A DNA stretch of 11,341 nucleotides from an uncultured Marinicella sp. (lineage in GTDB: Bacteria > Pseudomonadota > Gammaproteobacteria > Xanthomonadales > Marinicellaceae): positions 1 through 11,341 of the forward strand of contig CALLLZ010000323.1 of assembly GCA_938008005.1 (NCBI GenBank). The letters run 5' to 3'. Below the pieces are notes generated by a model, which saw only the letters and a list, made by a program, of their open reading frames with translations, was not told the origin of the DNA and searched no databases. Below, one piece after another: positions 5,896 through 11,341 of this stretch (the first letter of the stretch is position 1; every line of letters starts with the position of its first letter). The translations under genes were made by a program, and so were the position numbers.

Positions 5896-8124
5896 ATGTT
5901 AAAAATCTGGGGTCTGTTGTTAATTTCGTTGGTGATTTTCACACCAAAAACATTGGCACAATCCAATGACACCGCTGAACCTAAACAAGTGCCGTTACAC
6001 AGTCCCACCTTTAAAATTGATGGGATCATGGACGAACCTCAATGGCAACAAGCATTGACCATTCCCTTATTATATGAAACATCACCTGCTGAAAACACAC
6101 CAGCCCAAGTTAAAACCGAAGCCTACTTTATCGACACGGGTAAAACATTGGTCATAGGCTTTAAAGCTGAGGACCCTGAACCAGAAAAAATCAGGGCATT
6201 TTTACGTGACAGAGATTCAGCATATGATGATGACTTTGTTGGAGTTTTACTCGACACTTATAATGATGAAAGGCGTGCCTTAGAGTTTTTTGTTAACCCA
6301 TTGGGTGTTCAAATGGATTTAATCCAAAGTGGTAACAATGAAGATGATTCATGGGACGCCATTTGGGATTCTGCAGGTCAAATTACAGATTTTGGCTACG
6401 TGGTTGAAATGGAAATCCCATACAACGAGTTACAAATGCCAGGCTCAGTGGGGGAAAAAACTTGGGGCCTGTTTGCATTTCGAATTCACCCTCGCGATGA
6501 CCGCCGATTATATAGAAATGTAATTATTGATCGAAGTAACGATTGTTTTTTATGTCAAACCGAAAAAATCAAAGGTTTTGCCAATGCCGACCGAGGTAGG
6601 GATTTAGAAATCACTCCAACGATTACAGGTTTATCAACAAAAACCAGAGAGCCAGAAGATCCAGATTACGGCCCTTCTGATAATAACTTTGAGGCAGGAT
6701 TGGATGTCAATTGGGGTATCAATTCGAACCTGACCCTAAATGCCACCATCAACCCAGATTTTTCGCAAGTTGAGGCTGACTCAGCCCAACTCAACGTCAA
6801 TCAAAACTTCGCCCTTTTCTTTCCAGAACGGCGTTCTTTCTTTTTAGAAAGCTCAGATTATTTCGATTCTAATATGAATCTTGTTTATACCAGAAATATA
6901 GCTGACCCCGATTACGGTGTTCGTCTGGTGGGTAAATATGATAAGAATGCCTATGGTTTTTATTACGCCAACGACACCACCACTAACTTACTATTACCTG
7001 GCGCTTTGGGTTCAGACTTCACCACCATTGAAACTGACTCAAATAATCTAGTCGGACGATACAGAAGAGACTTTGGAGAACACGCTTCTACTTTTGGTGG
7101 CACCATTACCAGTCGAGAAGGTGGCGATTACAGCAACACTGTAATTTCTGCAGATGTCAATTACAGGTTAACACCCAAAGATTTATTCAGAATCCAATTT
7201 GCAAGTTCTGAAACCGAGTACCCAGAAGAACTGTCTGAAGAATTTGAACAGCCCACGGACCAATTTTCTGGTCAATCTTATCTGGCACGATATAACCATA
7301 ACGGTCGCAACTGGCGCTTTAACGCTTTCCACCAAAACAAAGACGACGGGTTCAGAGCAGACAGTGGCTTTATCAGCCAAGTAGGCACCAAAAAGTCTGT
7401 CATAGGAGGTGGTTATGCATGGATAGGTACTGAAGATAATTGGTGGAATCGCATGGATATTTACTCTGACTGGGACATTACACATGATCAACAAGGTACG
7501 GTTTTAGAAAAAGAGTTTGAGGGCAGCTTCGGATTAAATGGGCCATTACAATCCTTTTATCGTATTGGTACAGGTGTCAGAGATCGTTTTTGGGATGATC
7601 AATTATTCCGTGAAAACTACCGTTTCTTTGATTTTGATATCACACCTTTGGCCGGTTTAGAAACCGGTATTTTCATTGAGAAAGGACACCAAGTAGACTT
7701 GAGTAATTCTCGTCTGGCTGACCTACAAAGATTCAGTGTCTACGCCAATGCCAACATCGGCAAACATTTCAGCGTCAGAGTTAACCACCGCTACCGCAAC
7801 TTATCATTACCTCAAGGCAATATATTCACTGCCAATCAAACTGATTTACGACTGTCCTATCAATTCAACATCAAACAACGCCTGAGATTGGCGGTGATTC
7901 AAACTGATGTTAACCGCGACATATCTTTATACAATGAACCAGACGACTTCAATAGCAACAGTGAAAACCTTTCCACCCAGCTTGTTTACTCATATAAAGT
8001 AAACCCCAGAACCTTGATGTTCGTTGGTTATTCGGATGCCGGCACTCAATCCGATGACATCGAGTCTTTTGTAACAACCGATAAGAATTTATTTGTGAAA
8101 TTCAGCTATGCGTTTAAGCGGTGA
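5896..8124 (+). CDS. CBM9-like domain plus DUF5916 outer-membrane beta-barrel protein
   Basis: From the preferred ATG the protein has 742 residues. A signal peptide (1-20, ending KTLA-Q) is followed by a carbohydrate-binding family 9-like (DOMON-type) sandwich domain at about 30-225, containing KIDGIMDEPQW and a DDDFVGVLLDTYND segment. A large DUF5916 barrel then runs to the C terminus. The DUF5916 hallmark FFPERRSFFLES is at about 308-319, and the last strands end in FVKFSYAFKR. A CFLC pair lies at 217-220. This architecture is common and multicopy in some gammaproteobacteria and Bacteroidota. The function is unproven, and binding or uptake of glycans or other polymers at the surface is only a suggestion from the CBM9-like fold. 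It lies 127 nt after the regulator on the same strand, and nothing shows that they are co-transcribed. Confidence 0.88.
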   Translation: MLKIWGLLLISLVIFTPKTLAQSNDTAEPKQVPLHSPTFKIDGIMDEPQWQQALTIPLLYETSPAENTPAQVKTEAYFIDTGKTLVIGFKAEDPEPEKIRAFLRDRDSAYDDDFVGVLLDTYNDERRALEFFVNPLGVQMDLIQSGNNEDDSWDAIWDSAGQITDFGYVVEMEIPYNELQMPGSVGEKTWGLFAFRIHPRDDRRLYRNVIIDRSNDCFLCQTEKIKGFANADRGRDLEITPTITGLSTKTREPEDPDYGPSDNNFEAGLDVNWGINSNLTLNATINPDFSQVEADSAQLNVNQNFALFFPERRSFFLESSDYFDSNMNLVYTRNIADPDYGVRLVGKYDKNAYGFYYANDTTTNLLLPGALGSDFTTIETDSNNLVGRYRRDFGEHASTFGGTITSREGGDYSNTVISADVNYRLTPKDLFRIQFASSETEYPEELSEEFEQPTDQFSGQSYLARYNHNGRNWRFNAFHQNKDDGFRADSGFISQVGTKKSVIGGGYAWIGTEDNWWNRMDIYSDWDITHDQQGTVLEKEFEGSFGLNGPLQSFYRIGTGVRDRFWDDQLFRENYRFFDFDITPLAGLETGIFIEKGHQVDLSNSRLADLQRFSVYANANIGKHFSVRVNHRYRNLSLPQGNIFTANQTDLRLSYQFNIKQRLRLAVIQTDVNRDISLYNEPDDFNSNSENLSTQLVYSYKVNPRTLMFVGYSDAGTQSDDIESFVTTDKNLFVKFSYAFKR

Positions 8125-8143
8125 AATATAAATCCACGAACTC

Positions 8144-8197
8144 TTATATGAAAGGGCTTTATCAACTTCACGAATGACTGACTATAGATTCATATAA
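8144..8197. repeat. 9-bp perfect inverted repeat in a convergent gap
   Basis: TTATATGAA (8144-8152) and TTCATATAA (8189-8197) are exact reverse complements separated by 36 nt, between the ends of the plus-strand DUF5916 gene and the minus-strand hydrolase gene. The arms are AT-rich, the loop is long and no T-run follows, so it is not a typical intrinsic terminator. It may still act as a weak bidirectional end or be chance. Confidence 0.35.
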
Positions 8198-8233
8198 TTG
8201 ATAAGTAACGCGTTCCATTCTGCAACTCTTAGA

Positions 8234-8977
8234 TTACTCGAGCGCGGACATGATATTATCCGCCAACAAAACAGGCTGATCGACGCTCTTCCAATGCGTG
8301 GCATTATCTAGAACAACCTGCCTAACAGAATTTTCATTCAGCCACTTACGTGAACTCTTGGGACAATTGTCAGGGTTATATAGGTATACCACGTTCGCCG
8401 CAGAGACCAAAACCTCTCCAGGCACTTGCTTCGAAGAGAAGTGATGCGCATCATTTCCAAGCTCCCAAAGTGCAATCGGATCAGCCTTTGATACAACACG
8501 GCAGTACCTTGCAATCATTGGTTGCGATTTACTCATTTCCTCCAATCGTGCAAGAAAAGCTGACCTGAAGATGTAGGGATCATCAAATTTAGCAGCGGAG
8601 CCTGAAAAGTAGGCATCCTGAGCCGTAATATTACCCTCAAGCGAAAGAATGGTAGTGATCGGACAATCAGCCTCTTGCGCAGCCAGCGAAGCAATGATCG
8701 AAGCCACAGAATGCCCAATAATAATCTCAGCTCCGCTTTCTTTTGCCTTTGCAGCAACGAATTTTCCGAGCTTTTCCAAGGTTGTCTCTGATTGTAACCT
8801 TGGCGCACCAAAACCTGGGAGATCAATAGCCAAGAGATCATAGCTATCAGCAAGAGCCGTCCCCAAAAGGCCTGTAAACATACTCGAATCGTCACCAAAA
8901 CCTGCAAGCAACAGTACTGTGGGAAGATCTTTAACGAACCCATCTTGTTCATTGTTAATCGAAGTCATCATAGTCAT
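8234..8977 (-). CDS. Alpha/beta hydrolase fold protein
   Basis: This 247-residue cytoplasmic protein has the alpha/beta hydrolase core: an oxyanion-region LLLAGFGDDSSMF (about 22-34), the strand-turn LLAIDLPGFG (48-57), a nucleophile elbow IIGHSVAS with Ser90, and a late NATHW carrying the probable catalytic His228. The acid is less clear: Asp203 or Glu114 (in LEGNIT) are candidates. The LEGNIT-AQDAYFS segment is a feature I recognise from a subgroup of small hydrolases of unknown substrate. There is no signal peptide. AGAGGAG (8996-8990) lies 12 nt before the first of several clustered ATGs, so the start could be a few codons later. It follows the DUF2867 gene by 113 nt on the same strand. 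The substrate cannot be told from sequence. Confidence 0.85.
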   Translation of the reverse strand: MTMMTSINNEQDGFVKDLPTVLLLAGFGDDSSMFTGLLGTALADSYDLLAIDLPGFGAPRLQSETTLEKLGKFVAAKAKESGAEIIIGHSVASIIASLAAQEADCPITTILSLEGNITAQDAYFSGSAAKFDDPYIFRSAFLARLEEMSKSQPMIARYCRVVSKADPIALWELGNDAHHFSSKQVPGEVLVSAANVVYLYNPDNCPKSSRKWLNENSVRQVVLDNATHWKSVDQPVLLADNIMSALE

Positions 8978-9090
8978 AAAAATTTCAAACTCCTCTACTC
9001 TTTTAGCTCTATACTGCTAACTGCAAGTATGTTCTTTATTTGGCGTTATATCCAACAGCGCAGCCTGACTGCTACAACTACATGCGATTG

Positions 9091-9585
9091 TTACGTTGAT
9101 TCGGCGCATTCCTGCTTCGTATTTGGCTTAGTCTTTGCTGCAACTCTAGTAAGTGCGTCCCGAGCAATGAGTATGTGGAATGGCAAGATACACTTAAGGT
9201 AAATACGACCACCTACATTATGTGGGTGAACCCATGTAGCTAGAAAAACCCTGTCATTTTGCGACATCACTGATACCCGAAAATTCAAATGCTTATCATC
9301 GAACCCAGCTATTAACTCATTGGCACTTTCAAATTCCACAGGAAAAGCTCCAAGTTTATCTTCAACCTCAGGCCCATCGTTAGACAGACCAAATGGTGCG
9401 GTTATCAATCTTCGTAAAAACAACAAATATTTCGCCCAAGTAGGAAAGTCTGTAATAATTTCTGCTGCACGACGAGGCGATAGTGTGGACTGAACTGAGT
9501 AACAATCGAGAAAATCTATTGGTTTGATACGTGCACTCAAAATACTTTCGGATGGTAACTTCGTTTCTATAACTTTGGATTTCAT
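9091..9585 (-). CDS. DUF2867 family protein
   Basis: From the ATG at 9585 the product has 164 residues. It matches the DUF2867 pattern: an N-terminal region ending DFPTWAKYLLFLRRLITAPFGL (about 45-66, read in parts), a middle FPVEFESANELIAGFDDKHL with NFRVSV, and a C-terminal GRIYLKCILPFHILIARDAL stretch. The function of the family is unknown. The earlier in-frame start at 9618 would add 11 residues, but AGGAG at 9597-9593 lies 7 nt before 9585, which fixes the shorter start. The TAA stop overlaps a TAACAA sequence. It is upstream of the alpha/beta hydrolase on the same strand, and the two may form a small transcription unit. Members of this family are often found near oxidoreductases or regulators in accessory regions. 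Confidence 0.82.
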   Translation of the reverse strand: MKSKVIETKLPSESILSARIKPIDFLDCYSVQSTLSPRRAAEIITDFPTWAKYLLFLRRLITAPFGLSNDGPEVEDKLGAFPVEFESANELIAGFDDKHLNFRVSVMSQNDRVFLATWVHPHNVGGRIYLKCILPFHILIARDALTRVAAKTKPNTKQECAEST

Positions 9586-9592
9586 AGACAAG

Positions 9593-9597
9593 CTCCT
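9593..9597 (-). promoter_or_regulatory. Ribosome binding site of the DUF2867 gene
   Basis: The minus strand reads AGGAG with 7 nt to the ATG at 9585. It selects that start over the upstream in-frame ATG at 9618. Confidence 0.7.
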
Positions 9598-9631
9598 AAC
9601 AGCTATTAATACACACAATTTAAGGTAACTT

Positions 9632-9637
9632 ATTATA
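9632..9637 (-). promoter_or_regulatory. Possible -10 box upstream of the DUF2867 gene
   Basis: A perfect TATAAT on the minus strand lies 46 nt before the ATG at 9585. No good -35 sits 16-18 bp upstream. An AT-rich inverted repeat (ATTAA/TTAAT, 9642-9655) lies directly upstream. It suggests that the DUF2867/hydrolase pair has its own promoter rather than relying on radA read-through. Confidence 0.35.
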
Positions 9638-9673
9638 AATCATTAATTTATTAATAGCGGAGTTTTGTTAACT

Positions 9674-9723
9674 ATCAGGTTCGGCTGGAATGACCGGGCT
9701 GATGAACACTCCTGATCAATCAG
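9674..9723. repeat. Cluster of ATCAG/CTGAT inverted words after radA
   Basis: ATCAG (9674-9678) pairs with CTGAT (9699-9703), and the stem extends through a bulged G to TTCGG/CCGGG with two G-T wobbles on the plus-strand copy. A second pair CTGAT/ATCAG lies at 9712-9716 and 9719-9723 with a 2-nt centre. The block sits between the radA stop and the DUF2867 promoter region. It has no T-run and is not a convincing terminator. It could be a remnant repeat or recombination site. Confidence 0.3.
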
Positions 9724-9756
9724 TGCATTAAGCGCGACAATCTCAACCAGTTTGAT

Positions 9757-11121
9757 TCAAACCAAATCCAATACCTCATTAACTTGATCAACTGTAATAA
9801 TTTTAATATCCAAACCTTTAACCCATTTACCCGCATTGCCCTTGGGGATAATCGCAGTTTTAAAACCATGATTAGCTGCTTCCTTCAAACGATCTTCACC
9901 ATTGTGAACTGGGCGCACTTCACCTGTGAGTCCAACCTCTCCAAAAACAATGGTTCCCGCTGGCAAATATTTATTCTTGAAACTAGATAAAATCGCCATA
10001 ATAATGGCCAGATCTGCAGCCGTTTCAGTGATTTTCATACCGCCAACAGCATTGAGAAACACATCATGGTCATGAATCGCCAGATGACACATGCGATGTA
10101 ACACAGCCAATAGCATCGCCAAACGATTGTGCTCCAAGCCTACGGATAAACGCCGTGGATTACCCAACGGACTTTGGTCCACCAACGCTTGTATTTCAAC
10201 CAACAATGGTCGAGTGCCTTCACGGGTACACATCACCACTGACCCGGCCTTTTCAGCGCGGCGCTCACTCAAAAAAATAGCCGAAGGATTTTCAACTTCT
10301 TTCACTCCGGTTTCAGTCATGGCAAATACACCAATTTCATTGACCGCACCAAAACGATTTTTTAAAGCTCGCAGTACGCGATAACGACTGTTACCATCGG
10401 ATTCAAAATACAACACAGTATCAACCATGTGTTCCAACATCCTTGGACCAGCAATGGCACCATCTTTAGTGACATGCCCAACAAGAATAACTGTAATCTT
10501 GCTTTGTTTGGCCATCCTGACCAATTGTGCAGCCGCTTCTTTGACTTGAGAAACCGAACCTGGAATTGCAGTTAACTGCTCACTGAACAAGGTTTGAATC
10601 GAGTCTATAACCACTAAATCAGGCTTTTTCTGCAAAGTGGTGGCAATGATGGCTTCCACCGAGGTTTCTGCCATACAATCCAAGTCATCAGCAATTAATC
10701 CTAAACGAGTGGCACGCATGGCTATTTGAGATAAAGACTCTTCACCTGTTACATACAAAGGGGTAACAACTTGGGATATTTGGGCTGATACTTGTAACAT
10801 CAACGTAGATTTACCAATACCAGGGTCTCCACCCAAAAGAATGACTGAACCAGGTACGATACCGCCTCCTAAAACACGGTCCAGCTCCTTGATGTGTGAT
10901 GAGGTTCGTCGTTGTTGTTCGGTGCTTATTTTACCCAGTTTTTGGATGCGGTTATCACCAGAGTAATTGGCATAACGGTTGACTTTAGTGGTGCCTGTTG
11001 TGGCTGCAATTTTAACTTCATCTATACAGTTCCATTCTTTACAAGCGCTACATTGACCAGACCATTTTGTACTGGTATGACCACATAAATTACAGACAAA
11101 TTGTGATTTGGCTTTAGCCAT
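9757..11121 (-). CDS. radA: DNA repair protein RadA
   Basis: RadA (Sms) is a RecA-like hexameric helicase that promotes branch migration of recombination intermediates. From the ATG at 11121 the protein has 453 residues, the normal family length. An N-terminal zinc finger has Cys10, Cys13, Cys24 and Cys27. Walker A GDPGIGKST is at about 98-106 and Walker B LVVIDSIQ at about 169-176. The RadA-specific KNRFG motif is at about 254-258, and a Lon-protease-like C-terminal domain contains VGGMKITE and LTGEVRPV. The longer in-frame reading to 11190 is rejected: GGAG sits 7 nt before the ATG at 11121, and the product then begins MAKAKSQFVC like other RadA proteins. Its ATG overlaps the stop of the upstream glutaredoxin-like gene by 8 nt. 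A short palindrome (9750-9762) covers its TGA stop. Confidence 0.97.
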   Translation of the reverse strand: MAKAKSQFVCNLCGHTSTKWSGQCSACKEWNCIDEVKIAATTGTTKVNRYANYSGDNRIQKLGKISTEQQRRTSSHIKELDRVLGGGIVPGSVILLGGDPGIGKSTLMLQVSAQISQVVTPLYVTGEESLSQIAMRATRLGLIADDLDCMAETSVEAIIATTLQKKPDLVVIDSIQTLFSEQLTAIPGSVSQVKEAAAQLVRMAKQSKITVILVGHVTKDGAIAGPRMLEHMVDTVLYFESDGNSRYRVLRALKNRFGAVNEIGVFAMTETGVKEVENPSAIFLSERRAEKAGSVVMCTREGTRPLLVEIQALVDQSPLGNPRRLSVGLEHNRLAMLLAVLHRMCHLAIHDHDVFLNAVGGMKITETAADLAIIMAILSSFKNKYLPAGTIVFGEVGLTGEVRPVHNGEDRLKEAANHGFKTAIIPKGNAGKWVKGLDIKIITVDQVNEVLDLV

Positions 11122-11341
11122 TAGACGGCTCCATAGCCAGTTTTTTTGCATCTGCTGCTGTAAATGGCCAGTTAATCTCGTCATGATCATTGGCTAAAAC
11201 AGGAATTTTCACATGATACTGTTGCATCAAATGATCTGAATCATCGATATCTATCACCACATAATCAAGCCCTGCTTTGAGTAATAACTCTTCTGCATAC
11301 TCACACAACGGGCATTCAATTCTGCTGTATAATTTAAGTTT
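11114..11341 (-). CDS. Glutaredoxin-like protein (DUF836 type), 5' end cut by window edge
   Basis: The frame is open to the right edge of the window and reads KLKLYSRIECPLCEYAEELL at its visible N terminus, so only about one or two residues, including the start codon, are likely missing. The CPLC active-site motif follows the first beta strand as in the small thioredoxin-fold glutaredoxin-like family. The strand-turn IPVLA contains the expected cis-proline. The visible part is 75 residues, and the family is about 75-90. The CDS ends 8 nt inside radA (shared ATGGCTAA), so the two are probably translated as a coupled pair. The likely role is thiol redox or a disulfide-related function in the cytoplasm, and the partner is unknown. 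Confidence 0.85.
   Translation of the reverse strand, partial: KLKLYSRIECPLCEYAEELLLKAGLDYVVIDIDDSDHLMQQYHVKIPVLANDHDEINWPFTAADAKKLAMEPSNG
11129..11132 (-). promoter_or_regulatory. Ribosome binding site of radA
   Basis: GGAG on the minus strand lies inside the end of the glutaredoxin-like gene, 7 nt before the radA ATG at 11121. This supports that start over the in-frame ATG at 11190. Confidence 0.6.

Noticed and set aside
7183..7494. Minus-strand 103-codon reading frame
   Set aside because: It is antisense inside the well-supported DUF5916 barrel gene, with no ribosome binding site or recognisable domain.
9042..9096. Integron attC-like site between the DUF2867 and hydrolase genes: TAACAA at the DUF2867 stop, GTTGGAT (fits GTTRRRY) downstream on the minus strand, with a CGCA/TGCG pair inside
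   Set aside because: The span is only about 47 nt, shorter than usual attC sites. The left core fits RYYYAAC imperfectly, the stem is only a few base pairs, no matching site follows the hydrolase gene, and no integrase is in the window.
8945..9202. Plus-strand 85-codon reading frame with a hydrophobic stretch
   Set aside because: It lies antisense over the ends of the hydrolase and DUF2867 genes, has no ribosome binding site, and its second half is simply the complement of DUF2867 codons.
11122..11190. N-terminal extension of RadA by 23 residues
   Set aside because: The extension lies wholly inside the glutaredoxin-like gene, has no family counterpart, and the ATG at 11121 has a well-spaced GGAG.

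Overview
The window looks like chromosome from a low-GC (roughly 40%, by eye) Gram-negative bacterium, most likely a marine-type gammaproteobacterium. The reasons are RadA preceded by an overlapping glutaredoxin-like gene, two outer-membrane beta-barrel genes, a LolA-like periplasmic protein and an MMPL/RND exporter. The genus cannot be fixed from sequence alone.

Layout. Positions 1-636 are a very AT-rich stretch with no credible gene. From 5326 down to 637 on the minus strand runs a tight three-gene operon: an inner-membrane RND/MMPL transporter, a periplasmic LolA-like lipoprotein-sorting family protein and a signal-peptide-bearing outer-membrane beta-barrel. Divergent from it at 5448 is a small ArsR-family repressor whose only helix-paired cysteines (C32 and C99) sit where the BigR/SqrR/YgaV persulfide sensors keep their redox pair. 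The 121-bp divergent gap holds a strong minus-strand promoter whose 18-bp spacer is filled by a perfect 7-bp inverted repeat. A second perfect palindrome covers the -35 box. After the regulator comes a plus-strand gene for a CBM9-like/DUF5916 outer-membrane barrel protein (5896-8124).

From 8234 to 11341 everything is on the minus strand: an alpha/beta hydrolase, a DUF2867 protein, radA (453 aa from its best start), and a glutaredoxin-like gene that runs off the right edge. The glutaredoxin-like gene overlaps the radA start by 8 nt. The hydrolase/DUF2867 pair sits between the conserved radA end and the DUF5916 gene and looks like accessory cargo, although base composition does not clearly set it apart.

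The most interesting unit is 637-5768. It places a full inner-membrane/periplasm/outer-membrane lipid-type export module next to, and probably under, a thiol-based (persulfide or redox) ArsR switch. The transporter also carries an unusual predicted helical hairpin in its second periplasmic domain. The coupling of sensor and exporter is inference from gene order and promoter architecture. Each protein family call rests on motifs seen in the translations.
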